Below, in pieces: positions 48,353 through 62,386 of a stretch of 64,000 nucleotides of DNA. The position numbers were made by a program, and so were the translations under genes. The DNA comes from Adineta ricciae. Lineage: Eukaryota; Rotifera; Eurotatoria; Adinetida; Adinetidae. Position 1 is the first letter of the stretch, and the number at the start of each line of letters is the position of its first letter. A model generated the notes under the pieces. That model made no database searches. It was not told the DNA's origin and saw nothing but the letters and a program-made list of their open reading frames with translations. The stretch is from contig CAJNOJ010000037.1 in NCBI GenBank assembly GCA_905250025.1, positions 248,001-312,000 of the forward strand, read 5' to 3'.

Positions 48353-50454
48353 ATGGAACAGTATTTAAATCTAGTGTGGAAAAACTACACGGCGTCACTC
48401 GGACGAAATTATGACGATGAAAATCTCTCGGGTGATCAAGACGACAGTAAGTAAAACGAACATGTTTTCTTTTTTTTCTCGAGTAATTATTCTTTCTTTT
48501 TACAGACACGGATGCATTTGCTAGCACGGAATTACACTATACAATTCCATTCTATATCGGTGTAATTGTGATCGGCTGCTTGTGTCTATCGGCACTTGTT
48601 GCATCTATACGTTATTGTTTTCATACCTTATGTGCATCTCATCACGGTAAGTCTTCAACATACTTCACACATATTTCATTATCATAGAAAATTACGTCAT
48701 ATTAAAGAAAAAGAATAGGAAATAAAGTGAATCTCTATACAAACAGTTCTCGTAGTGAAGAAAGAGCGAAAGGAAGAGAGATGAAGTATATCGATCGTAT
48801 TTCACCTTGACTCTTTCTTTTCCTGTTCGTTTCATTCAACTGAATAAATAAAACAGCCTTTCATGTCTCTCTCTCATATCTACACGTCCAGCAAAGTGTT
48901 TTTGTGTGTATGTGCAATACGTGCATACATTGGCATGTTTTAATAAAATTCAAAATTGAAATTAGACCGACAATGATGATATATGCCTATTGAAATGGTA
49001 TTCATGCATATATGACCGAGAATACAAACGATTGAATGAATATATACAATGGCATTGAATTACATTTATGAGTAGTTGTTGTGACGAGGCTAAGTATGAG
49101 TGAATAGAATAAAGAAACGAGACGAAGAGAAAAAGGGAACAAAGCTGTCTGTACGATTGTTCGAGCAAGATCAATTAATTAGAGTGGACAATCGCATGAT
49201 TCATGTATAATGATATCAAGGAACAAAGAAAAAAAAGGATGAACTAGATTGACAGTTTTCACTTTTCAAAAAAAAATATTCATGTCTTTGTGTTTTTCCT
49301 AATTAGAAACAGAAAAATTAGCGTTGGTGTCGCCAAGATCACCTTGTTTGACAAGTGCCGCTAATACCATTCAACGTCAACGACACCAATTATCAAATAC
49401 TTTGTCTCGTCATCCGTCAGATGAAAAAGAAAAACTCCCAGCGAAGACGTTTCACGACGATTTCAGCGATCATCGTCCAGATATATCAATCGGACCACTT
49501 GTTCGTCAACATTCTCGATCGCATTTTACTCCGACACATTCACTAGCACGACAACACCTTGCAGTAACTGGTTCGGATGACATTGACCATCATCATCATG
49601 AAATTCCTTCAAATCAAACGCCACGCTCTCGTGCACCTGTGGATTTCCGAAAAAAAGTTCATGGCATCTATATTCTTCCTGTTTCACCTGCTCTTTCATC
49701 ATCATCGTCAACGACTAATACAGATGATATCATAAAAAACTCTTCGAATACAATGCCAATTCGATCTATAAGACATCTCGCCTCGACTATGAATGTTCAC
49801 AACGATTCTTCGTGTCGTGGTATTAAAAACGATTGCTTTGCCGATTCGCCACAACCGAAAGATCGAACATTACCTCGTTCTCATGCTGGCACATTGAGAC
49901 GTGTTCAACCACCTATAGAACCTCCGCCACTGCCACCCACTATCCCTCAAATTCATTTTAACGATATTCGGTCATCAAGTATCTCCATAAAAGACAAATC
50001 ATCATTCCAACATCAATCTGTTACCATGGGTCTCGATCCCGATACAATCGCTCTTCGTTTCGCTAGTCAAAAAATCTATGGTGCAATCGAAGAAAATCAA
50101 TTGAAAAAAGCCCCACCACCACCTGTTCCATGTCGATCGCAGAAGCCAACAATGCTACCAATTGGTTTCGAGAGCTTATCAGCACAATCAAATGACGTTC
50201 TCGGCTTTCGAGTGATGATGGAACCATCGCCACAAGACGATGGCTCTGAACATACTTGGCCAAAACCACCTGAATCAATGACAACATCGGAAATCAGCGT
50301 ACCACCACAACCTCTTCCACCTTCGATACCCTACGATCGTTTACATCATGACCATTTGATTCCGACGGTACTTATGCGCCAGAATAGCACAACTAACTTT
50401 TTTCAACATCATCGCTTTGGTGACCATACAATGTTGACTGAATCCGAAACGTGA
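48353..50454 (+). CDS. Single-pass membrane protein with long proline-rich tail (unknown)
   Basis: Three exons. Exon 1 (ATG 48353) encodes a short extracellular segment with N-glycosylation sequons (NYTAS, NLSG). Exon 2 carries one helix, FYIGVIVIGCLCLSALVASI, followed by RYCFHTLCASHH. The last exon (about 49305..50454) encodes ~380 residues of cytoplasmic tail: basic and Ser/Thr-rich, then PPIEPPPLPPTIP, APPPPVPCRSQKP and PPQPLPPSIPYDR, which are class I/II SH3-binding or EVH1-type motifs. There is no cleavable signal peptide. The layout resembles an adaptor or receptor-associated membrane protein, but I do not recognise a family. Exon phases agree across both introns (G|AA for the second). 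Confidence 0.6.
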
Positions 50455-51582
50455 TAATCACTTCGAACGTTTCCTGCTTTATCTTTCTTCTTGTTTCTTT
50501 TCTTTTTTAAAAAGGCGAATGGCTGTTGTGTCATAACAGTACTGTATAGTTCTTATCTTCATTCATTCATTTTGTCTTCTGTTGTACTATAATAGAAGTA
50601 ACTTCTTTCAGATATTTCATTTTGTTCTTTGTTTTCTTTCTCTTGTTCGAGCTGCGTTTCTTTTTTTTTAGTTTATTTGAATGAATCGTGACAATAAAGA
50701 AATACGAAAGACCTTAGAAATCAAATTCATTCACAACAGACATTCTAAGTATTGATTTTTGTGAGACATGGCGTGAGAAGTTAGACGAAACAATTATTTT
50801 TCACCTGTATCGCTGTTTTCCGATATAATCACAAAGAAGATGAAATTCATTGATTCGTGTACTTCCTTTTCTTCTAATTGTTGACAATCCGTTCGTCATA
50901 TGTGACTGATCATTGTTTTATCTTTTTTGGTTCAATTGTGATCGACAATAATTATTAAAACGACAATTTAATGTTAAACAAAATAGCAAAAGAAAACATT
51001 AAGACGGTATGCCGAATGATCAGCTTGAGAGAAGTGAAAAAGAAAAGAGCAATAATCATCTTTGTTTTAAATGTGAATCAATCTTTCATCCTTGTCGTTC
51101 GACAACTACCGATCAAACTTGATTACTAACATACAATATTGTCTGTCTGTCTAGCTGCTCAGTCATAGAGAGTCATTGATACATTGAGTGAGTGAATGAG
51201 CAGTTCAACCGAGCGTTGCTGATCTGATTTTAGTGGTGACTGTCAAATGTTCGTCAATTGAAGTGCAGAGAATAGGATATACGAACTTCTATTCAAAATG
51301 AGACGATTATCACAAACACAAGAGAAGAAGAAGAAGAAGAAAAAAGGAAAATGAGAACGAAGTAGAGAGAAAACACGAAGACAGAAAAAAGAAGAAGTAG
51401 GCAGTGAACTTTTGGTCTTGATATCTACAACAAAGACAGAGAAAAGAATCATTGTGCTTAAAATCGATCCCAAAATGTATTGCTTCCAGTTGAACTCGAT
51501 GTTGATGAGAGATGATTCGATTGTAAGGGCATTGTTGGATGTAAAAAATTTGCTAAACAATCAAGCAAATATTTTGTTGATT
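50455..51582. other. Intergenic region between convergent genes
   Basis: About 1.1 kb between convergent stops. It contains T-rich runs and an AAG/GAA-rich patch (51320..51410). It likely comprises both 3' UTRs. No gene seen. Confidence 0.45.
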
Positions 51583-53530
<1,948 letters not shown>

Positions 53531-55640
53531 TTCATTCAATTCAATGATGTATAAAGAAGATCAGAAAAATTCCCTCTTCTTCAATGTATATAGAATTGTC
53601 AAATAAGCAACGTTTTCCTTTTCCTCTCTCTCTTCTTCTTTTTCTTTTCATTGTCTTCATTTTTTTTTGTATTATCTCATGTAAATGCAGTCAAATGGGA
53701 CACTAAATCTGCTCGTGTCTTTCGATAGTAATTAACTCGAATCAATGATAGTCTTCGAGTGACTCCCTGATGATAAGCTCAGCGATAGGCAGAGACAGAC
53801 AAGATACTTTCTAAAGAGAAAGTTAATAGAGTTGTCAGCTGGAGTAGGCGATTCTAGATTTCAGAAAGTCATCCTCTTATCGATTCTAATTTCTTTGTAC
53901 AAAGATAAATAGAAAGCAAAAGGGAAAAACCTTACTTACTTTAATACGACGAAGTAGCAAACAAAAAAGAATAAGAATCTACAAATATAAAAAGTACGAG
54001 TGTATATATATATAAATCCAATGAATAGAGTTGTTTCACCGATTTTTTCTTCTGCTTTGAATGAATAATCAAGCATAGAGAAACAGAGCAAATAAATGCA
54101 ACTCAGAGATGGATTATTCACTAAAAAGGGCCACTTTACTACAATACATATACATACATCAACAGCAACTAACTATCACTAGTGTTGGCCACTTGAAATG
54201 GTCTACTTAACGATCAAGTTAGTATAATTATTTCGATGCCAACGGGAGAAAATCATCATCAACCTTCCAAATGATGTTCATTCGAGATTTTCAATAGTAT
54301 TAGAAACACATACACAAAAACGAAAGACGCACACGCATACGTATATACACGAAAGAAAAGTTTTAACGAATCAACGTGTATATACCTGATAGATTGTAAT
54401 ACTATTTTTTCCTTTTTCTTCTTCTTCTTCTCTCTCTCTGTCTCTGTCTCTGTCTGTTCTCTTCTTTGCTTGATTTTTTCTTTTCTTCTTCCTCTCTTCT
54501 CATTTCGTTCTTATTTGATAACGAGAATAAAGATTCGATTGGTGACAACAAATCAACACGCTTGCTGAGCTGAACGTATACATTCTTTGAAATAAAAAAA
54601 AAGGAAGAAAAATACTAATTCCACATTTTCTCTCTCGAACGATATCATATCTACTCAAGTGACAAGTCACGAATCCTTCTCGATACTGTTTCGTAAATAC
54701 AAATTAGTGTTCCTTTCGTACGTGCAAACAATGATCATCATTTGATTAAACAAACGAAGTCACCGATTTGGTGATAGAGTTCATTTCAATGCGAGATATT
54801 TATCTCTGATTGTATGACCAATACTGTAGATTTTTGTTTTGTTTTGTTTTGTTTCATACATATTGTTTGCTACTAATCACTCATTGGCTAGCTATCTGGA
54901 TTGGTGGAGAAAAAAAACTTTCATTTCTCCAATAGTGCATGGCTTGGGACAGATTTGATAACGAGAAAAAGTCGTTATGTGCGAACAGATGAGAAAATGA
55001 TAATATCTTTTACCTTTTTTCCTCTTCTTCATTTCTATAGCCCTATTGAATCGATACGAGAGAATGACAATGTTCGTATTACGTTCGGGCGTCTGATTTT
55101 GAATATACATGTATATGAGTGTATATGTAGATATGTATACGTTTGTATCCTCCAACTGTCCATCATGCGGAAGATGCGCGTGCACGCACCTTTTCATAAG
55201 ATATCTATGTAGATAATGTGCGAAGAATAAAAACGAGTCATATATGGAGGAATGTCTCATCATCAAATGGAACGTGCACCAGTGCACATTGTTTAGCCTG
55301 AAGGAGAAGATATTGTTGATAATATATATTTCATCATCATGAGCGAGTAGAAAACGAAATAAAAGAATTCGAATGTCGATGATACTGTAAGCTTGATTAA
55401 ACATCATTCGAATGCTTTTAGCGGTTTATTTCATCAGATCTTGATGAGTTTCAACTGATAGGAAAATTCTTACATCTGTTTTATATAATAGAAAAGGAGA
55501 TAATTATTTCTTCGAGAGTTAACTTTGAACATATGGAGTGTTAGATGAGAAAAGATTCAAATAATTTGAAGAGTATAGCCTTCAAATGACTAATTTATTG
55601 ATGATGGAAGAAGATAACATCACATCACGTCAGGTTAGAT
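53531..55640. other. Long intergenic region upstream of Pax6
   Basis: About 2.1 kb. It contains (TA)n near 54002, a TC-rich microsatellite block (54412..54500) and (TTTTG)n at 54831..54853. The longest open frame (minus, 54892..55407) is AT-biased and has no recognisable family. It probably includes Pax6 regulatory DNA; no specific site could be assigned. Confidence 0.45.
54831..54853. repeat. (TTTTG)n microsatellite
   Basis: Four to five tandem TTTTG units in intergenic DNA. Confidence 0.85.
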
Positions 55641-57651
55641 TTAATTTGCACTTGCAGTTGGCATATGCACAATAGCAACAGAGAACGGACTCAGTGTAAC
55701 AGTACTCAATGTTAAGGTCACTTCAGTAGCTGGTCCAAAGCCTGACGCTTCATTAACTATTTGCATACGTCCACCGGTCGCTCCGGGTAGAAAAACATCG
55801 ACATTGGCATAACGTTTATTAATAATCAATACCCACCGACGACCGTTGATGCCGACAAATGCTTGACAAAATATATTCTGACCACTCGTATCTGTTGTTC
55901 GTGTAATTACAGCTTGATCATTGTCAATATCAACTGTATCGATGAGTAATTTTGATGTCCAATACTTAGCCGAACCTTCACCCGTTGTCCAATTGAGTAG
56001 AGCAACACTTGGGAATTGTGGCTGAAGTTGTAGATCGGGAAGTTCGGGGTAACCTATGTACGTGATACGATAAGCAATAAGCCGAAAATAAGCAAAGGTG
56101 AAAAAAGAACGAACCGACAAGTTGACTATGCCCAACGACGTCAATGCGAAGTCGTGATATTTTAGCCCATGCATATGCATAGAGAGCTGCTGCTGCATTC
56201 CAATAGATCGGAGGAAACTGTGGTGCTCCTGGCGTGTTGTCGTCAGTAAGAATGACGCCTAGTTCGTCGATCGTTGTTCTTGTATTTGGCGATAGGATCT
56301 TGCGGATTTCTTCAATTTGTTCGACTTGCAGCGTAAATGTGTCAAGCTGACTGAAAAATGGCTCCCAATCTAATGGATTCGTTCGAGAATTTCCACTAGC
56401 ATAGAAATGATATGAAATCATGTCTAATGGAATATCCGGTGCATGATTTGATTGATTGAGAAAATATCGAAACCAATCAAATTGATGAACTATAAAAACT
56501 GGCTCCAATGAAATTTCTATACAAAAACATGAACACTTACATGCTAACGCTAATCCAACATATTTCATTGCATAGTTATTCGTATGCCGACGAATACCTT
56601 GAACAACTGCATCATATGCGCGCGTGTAATACTCCACTGTCATATGATGTTCTGCTTCGACTTCATTGAAAATTTCGGTATAATCCCAATTGTAATAATA
56701 GTTTGATGTATGTTTTCGGCCGTATTCATCAATAAAGCCCCCTCGAGTATACCAAGCAAGAAGACGTCCGTAATAGTCGCCTAATGCTTGCATGGTATCA
56801 TCAACTAATTCTGTACCAACAGGATATTCCCAATCGACTAGTGATGCATTATCGGGATAAATGTGAGGTGTGTCTTGTTTGAAAAGCCAAGTTGGTTGCG
56901 TGCAAAAGGAGATAATTCGTGAGTGGCCATCTGTAGCATCGAGAAAATCCTCGAGCATTGTATCCAGATAAGTAAAGTTATAGTAGGTATTATTTTGTGG
57001 TGGATCACACTGAACTTGAATGAGTAGTCGCTTTACCGTTCCGTAACCTTCATAAATAATACTTTACATACGAGAGTATAATTTGGGATGAAACTTACAA
57101 GGGTCGCCGAATAGATCTACGAACGCTGGTACTGAACATTTCGGTTTTCCGAGGCACATTCGTTCAACCACAGTTGTGCTATTTGCTGCGTGACATTGGC
57201 CTTGCTTCATTTGACCGCAAGCTCCCGTCGAAGTACCATACGATGCGAAATCGATTTTACTTATGACACCTCCGTTTCGTTCGCATGACAGATTAATGAA
57301 AAAATCTTGTCCGACATTTCCACATTGAGCAAGACCAGACGGTGGATCTAATTCAGCAACAGCTAGTTTCGGATAAGGGAACCAAACTGCATACCGAGCA
57401 TAATCAGCATTGAGCTGTTTCAGATTTGCAAAGATTTTTTTATAAATCGGAGAAAATTGTCGAGCTAGTAGTGGATTGGAGACCACTTGGAGAGTCGGGA
57501 TCGTATGCAAATCATAATCATGTGAGTTCCATGAGACATCGATAACAAACGGATCTGTGTTGATTCCTTCTGATGTAGTTAACAAATACACTTTGTCGAA
57601 CGTAAACAAATAATATAGAACTACTGTGACTACACACGATTTAACACTCAT
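55641..57651 (-). CDS. Secreted GH39-like glycosidase with inserted SUEL lectin domain
   Basis: Starts at ATG 57651 with a signal peptide (hydrophobic to about residue 25). The first part (DADYARYAVWFPYP-like strand, PKLAVAELDPPSG) begins a TIM-barrel glycosidase. It is followed directly by a SUEL/galactose-binding lectin domain (ISKIDFASYGTSTGACG, CLGKPKCSVPAFVDLFGDPC, then LLIQVQCDPPQ). The barrel then resumes with TMLEDFLDATDGHSRI, QPTWLFKQD and YTEIFNEVEAEHH, with NEV giving the likely acid/base Glu. TTIDELGVIL gives the likely nucleophile Glu. A beta-sandwich C-terminus ends VTLSPFSVAIVHMPT. Three or more short introns were seen. The substrate is unknown; assignment to family GH39 is by layout and motifs. 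Confidence 0.75.
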
Positions 57652-57917
57652 TGTTGTTTATTATTATTAAAAGAAAACGTAATTCCTTTTATAACCATTT
57701 TTTGTTATCTTTCGAGTGAGCAGATATTATCAACTACACAGATTTATCTTATCTGCAAATGGCAGACATTAGAACGGTTTCATTGAGTATTCAAAACTCC
57801 ATGTTGTAAGGTAATATGTGGTAGTAAGAAAGTTTATTAGATATCATAGAGTGTAAAACTTAGTTTATTAAGCTAAAAAGATTTGAGATCAATGTCATTG
57901 ACGTACTAGAACGTCTT

Positions 57918-58594
57918 TTAAAATGGTGTTTCTTTTCGATTAGCCAAATACTCCGCAATTTTCGGTAATTTCTCAACCGCTTCACGATTTTTCTTCAAGA
58001 CTTCATGTTCATCCAAAACCTTGGCATCAATTCGAAGAATATTTTGTATTGAATCGTATACCAATAAATCCGCCCATGTCACATGACTACCAACAGCCCA
58101 TGTTCCATTTCCATATGTCTTCATCAGCGTTTCGAGGCCAGCTAATTTTTTTGGTAACAAATCAGTTTTGAATTTCGCTTGTTCTTCGTCTCTTCGTTTC
58201 TCATCTTTGATATGAAACCATCTTTCGTAATAGGCTTCATTGATCTCTTGTATGGTATCAACAACAATATCGCATTTGAATGATTCGAGATCGTCTTTTC
58301 CAGCAAGTTTGAATTGTCGAGCGACATAACGGGCAAGCGATCCTGATTGAGGATACTTTTCACCATTGATTTCTATGAAGAAATTGGAAACCAGACTTGA
58401 AAAATAACGAACAGTTACATACCTAAGACGGGTAATTGACCCAACGGCATTTGACTCTTTAGTTTTGCCCATTCATCAGGTGAATGACGAAGATCTTCGA
58501 ATTTTTCCCCAGCTTGGGCGAAAATCAATCGAATTGTTTCAGCACGACCACGACCATTGAAATAATGAAGTGAGTAAATTGTTGATGACGACAT
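57918..58594 (-). CDS. Sigma-class glutathione S-transferase
   Basis: Two exons. The first (ATG 58594) reads [18 protein letters not shown], with the catalytic tyrosine region of sigma GSTs, and ends MPLGQLPVL. The second begins [20 protein letters not shown], containing the glutathione-binding QSGS motif. The C-terminal domain has [20 protein letters not shown], the conserved N-capping region of class sigma/alpha. It conjugates glutathione to electrophiles or acts as a prostaglandin-D-synthase-like isomerase. The length of about 205 residues is normal. It lies just downstream of the glycosidase start on the same strand. Confidence 0.93.
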
Positions 58595-59174
58595 TAATTC
58601 GTGTGATGAACTACAAGCTCTATAATAACAAAGAAAAACAATAAAAACTTAAGTCACATTGTGACAAACGTGCATACATCGTGAGGGATCTGTCTCTTAT
58701 GGTGGTATAGAGTAAAAAGAAAAAGGATGAAGGATTGTCTGAAATGGCGAGAAATAAATGAAAGGAAAAGATGCAGTCTCGAACATTCGATGGAGGAAGA
58801 AAAAAATAAATAGTAAGCAGCATGTTCTCTTGCTTGAATAAAACGAAGTACGTTAATAAATATTAGATTTATCTCAAACCAAGTTGGATTATACAAAAGG
58901 AGGCGTCATATATGACAAAACAATTGGGAAGTGAAATAAATTAGGCCAGATACTCATACATAATCTCGACTTGTTTCTCTGTAAGAAGTGCACTTCTGCC
59001 GATCGACGATATTTCATAGGTCATATCCTTTGACATTTTTATTGAATAAAAGTCTAGATAAAAAAAATCATCACACTTCTCTTGACTAAACAAGTTCAAA
59101 GTTATTAATGAGTCGAAAAAAAATGAGCATTCATGTCGATTTTTCATAGGAGTCTATTCGTTTCTACGGTGATG
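58595..59174. other. Intergenic region
   Basis: About 580 bp between the GST start and the NAE1 stop, with only spurious minus-strand frames. It holds the GST promoter and the NAE1 3' region. Nothing specific recognised. Confidence 0.4.
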
Positions 59175-60948
59175 TTAAAATTTGAGTACACTCGTTGCTT
59201 CTCGAATGCCATTGTACACTAAAACACAATCGAGTGGGACATATTGATGGGTAATCAACTTGATTGCTTCTTGTGCGCAACAACCACCGATAAATGCCGA
59301 TATGGAATGAAGCTCTGACGCGCCGTAACGTGTTAATTCTTCGAGAATGTTTTCTCGGATGGAACCCTGTTGTTTATCTAAATGAACAGTCTGCTTGCCG
59401 ATTTGTTTCAAATCATTTAAATCAATTTCTAGTTGTCGTTGATCGGTATCCATTTCATTTATAGACAGAGGAAATTCGCCGGGATAACGACTGAATTTCT
59501 CGTAAAATGCATCGCACAGACGTAAGCCAATATACCTAGAGAAAAAAAGGCGAACTTCGTTCGAAACAAATCTGTCTTCATCTTACCAGCAAATGTCCGG
59601 CTCAGGTTCATCTGATGACGTGTCGATGGGATTTTGTGCGATGTATTTCTGTAATAATTCATCCTCATTTTTCAGAGCGGATGTTCGTAGAACACGCAGA
59701 AACGACGCGTTCTTACAATAGATATGAACTAAATCGTGTAAAAGAGCTTGTTCATTGGAAAATCGATTGTGTTCTTTCAATAAATCTGCTAAGTAGTTAT
59801 ATATCAGTTCCGCATCCTTTTTCGCTTGTTCTTGATAGATTTGAACTAGTTTCACATAGGAATTCGTATTCGTTATCATGTCCGGAACTTCGCCACGGAC
59901 AGGTAATAAACCTTGACCTTCGTTTTCAGTAAATAATTTTATAGCACTGATAATAAACCAGAAAATATGCGATTGACTCGACAGTTCTAAGCATGAACGA
60001 TCTTGAAATAATTCCGTGATATTTGACGGAATTGTTGTTTGAACTAATCGAGATGGGATAGTTCGTTTGGCTTCTTCGAAGTTCTCAAGGATTCTATTCT
60101 TATCATGCACATCATATGCTACATGGTGGGATAATTGTTCGAGTACTTCTTTGAATTCATCTTTGTCTTTTCGATTTCGAGGCAGATCAGTACGGTTGGT
60201 TTGTTTTTGCCATTGTTTGATTGCTTTGTAGAGAATTATCAACGATGGAAGATGTAGATGTTCTTCGCGCGATAAATTGTCGAAATCGATCGAATTACAA
60301 TGTTCGAGAAAAGATTTCAAAGGACGATCGAGGCGAAGATCAGGTATGGTATCATCAGGATGTGCTTCAATAATAAAATGTTCAACTGCTTGCAGACGGA
60401 TAGTGCCAATAAAACTAAATAAATGAAAAATACCAATCAGATCATAGTCCTCGTTTTAGTCTTTTCATTTACCCATATGTACGTGCAGCAAGTAAAGGTA
60501 TTTTCAGCGTCCACAAATGGTTAGCAAGCATAGTTAATGTATGGTGTGGAACATTAGCCGTAATCACAACATTAAATTGAGAAAAGTCGAAGGTATTCTG
60601 TTTTAATAGATCATCGATTGTTGGTTTGTCCACGAATGTTCCGTGAACATCAGGATTCAGTTGTCTCAACAAGTCGCACGTCACACGAGCGCGTGGTTGA
60701 TCAACCATTGTTGGATGAACGAAAAAATTTGAACCGCAATCAGCTAATGTTACTAATTGATGGTCGATGATTGTGAATGAGCCCAGACCAGGTAGGACAA
60801 GTGCTTTAAGTATTTCAGTGCCCAACGCATTAGCACCGATTAAACACACTCGACCAGATTCTAGTGCCTTTTGTCCATGATCGCCCCACAGACGCAGTTG
60901 ACGATCGTACTGGATTTGTTTAGTATCTGGTCCAGATGGTTTACTCAT
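59175..60948 (-). CDS. NAE1: NEDD8-activating enzyme E1 regulatory subunit (APPBP1)
   Basis: Partner of UBA3 in the heterodimeric NEDD8 E1 that drives cullin neddylation. The ATG at 60948 gives MSKPSGPDTKQIQYDRQLRL; a TTG 27 nt upstream is in frame but unlikely. Motifs are YDRQLRLWGDHGQKALES, ALVLPGLGSFTIIDHQ, IPLLAARTYG, then FIGTIRLQAVEHFIIEAHPD. Later blocks are ENEGQGLLPVRGEVPDMI, KLVQIYQEQAKKDAELIYN, CKNASFLRVLR and RYGASELHSISAFIGGCCAQ, then EAIKLITHQYVPLD. It follows human NAE1 throughout. Like all NAE1 proteins it lacks the catalytic cysteine. Four exons with short introns; it looks intact. Confidence 0.95.
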
Positions 60949-61354
60949 ATTTCGTTTATCTATAATGAAAGTCAAATAAGCAATCTTTTTTTTTTGGTAA
61001 CAAAGCTTTATTCGTGTAACAACACTACATGGACGAAAAAAACCAACGTGTAGTTGTCACACGAAAGCTGGAAACAAGAGAAAAAGAAGGGCCTATCACT
61101 TATGTCTTTTGTCCTAGCAGAAGAACTGAGAAAAGTAAACATGGAGAAAAATGTCTGTTTGTATACGGTAGTGGTGTGCGTTTGTGGTGTGTCACAAAAG
61201 AAGTTAGAGGAAAGGAGAGAACGGAAAGAACATAGTGCTTTGGACAATTTCGATTTAATCGACCGATAGATTGATTCGTTCTCGCATTGAATATAAGCGA
61301 ACGAGTGAACGATTTGGTTAGTGGTGAAACAATCGGTCAAGACATTCACTCGAT

Positions 61355-61564
61355 CCCATATTGTATATGGGAAAGAGAAACGATTCGGGTAGTAACGAAG
61401 GAATCAGATATACATTGCATATGGAAAAGACAACAGAATTAGCTAGCGCGAAAGAATCGTTAGTTACGTTGAATCGATTCCATATTACATATGAAAATAA
61501 GACAGAATGAGGGAAAAGATCGATAGGATAGTCAGCTGAATTGAATTCGTTTTACATTGTATAT
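61355..61564. repeat. Degenerate tandem repeat, about 56-71-bp period
   Basis: Four related cores recur at 61355 (CCCATATTGTATATGGG, itself an imperfect palindrome), 61411, 61480 and 61551, each of form CATA/CATT..TATATG. The flanks GAATC and AAGACA.AGAAT are partly shared between units. Divergence is high, so the array is old. It lies between NAE1 and a LINE fragment and may be linked to that element's 3' end. Confidence 0.5.
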
Positions 61565-61758
61565 GTCGTTGCATATACCCCAAACGTTTCGTACGTTATT
61601 CGACGATATAACGATTTTTGTACAGATTTGGCCGACACAAGAATGATCGAGTTTATCGACGTTTCTAAATTATACGACTTTTGTGATTTCTTTTAAGTCT
61701 TTTCTAGTATGTGTACCAGATGATTTTTAAGTGTGGTGTCGTTATTGTTTGTCGCTGT

Positions 61759-62345
61759 TTAAATTGCTTGTTTAAGTAGTACTACTGCATAATCCGTGAT
61801 CTTTGGGACATTGCTGATCTGGTGGATATTTTTGACCGACGTGTATATGGGTACACCTAGTGCAACTCTGATTACTTTATTCTGCATGATTTGTAAGCAG
61901 TCCCATATTTTTTGATCGGCTGTGAGAAGGAAAGGATAACCGTATGTGATGACTGTGCGTACAATTGACTTGAAAACATTTATCATCGTCTCGTTGTTTG
62001 GATCTTGTGCTGATCTCAATAGATATTGGAGGAGACCGATCCAAAGAACAATCTTAGCTTCGATATGTGTTCGCCATTTTAATCTTCTGTCTATGATGAC
62101 ATCCAAGTATCGAGTCGAATCCAGTGGTTTGATTAATGTGTTTTCAACTTTAACTATCACTAGATTTTTGTACTTCTTCCTTGGATGTAAGTTGAAGTGA
62201 ACCAGCTCTGTTTTTGTTGGTTGCAATTTTAGTTTCCATGACTTGCATCAACCTTCGAATGCATCGATGGACTTTTGAAGTCTGAATCTAAGTGATGTTA
62301 AGGTGTGTCCAGACGTCCATAACGCAGTGTCGTGGACGTATTTAT
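61759..62345 (-). mobile_element. Non-LTR retrotransposon (LINE) reverse-transcriptase fragment
   Basis: The minus strand encodes the C-terminal half of a LINE reverse transcriptase. It starts at the motif C region YVHDTALWTSG (normally YADDTALW), followed by KLQPTKTELVHFNL, STRYLDVIIDRRLKWRTHI and a thumb-like segment (VFKSIVRTVITYGYPFLL) resembling jockey/CR1-type elements. One in-frame stop lies near 62248, and YADD is changed to YVHD, so it is dead. The right edge abuts a (TAA)n-like stretch 40 bp from the PAXX stop codon. The 5' part (endonuclease, fingers) is absent; 5' truncation is usual for LINEs. Confidence 0.75.
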
Positions 62346-62386
62346 TATTATTAAAGTAAAACAACTTCTGAAAACAGAAAACACTG

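Noticed and set aside
54892-55407. 171-residue minus-strand open frame
   Set aside because: AT-biased composition, no recognisable domain, and a location in microsatellite-rich intergenic DNA.
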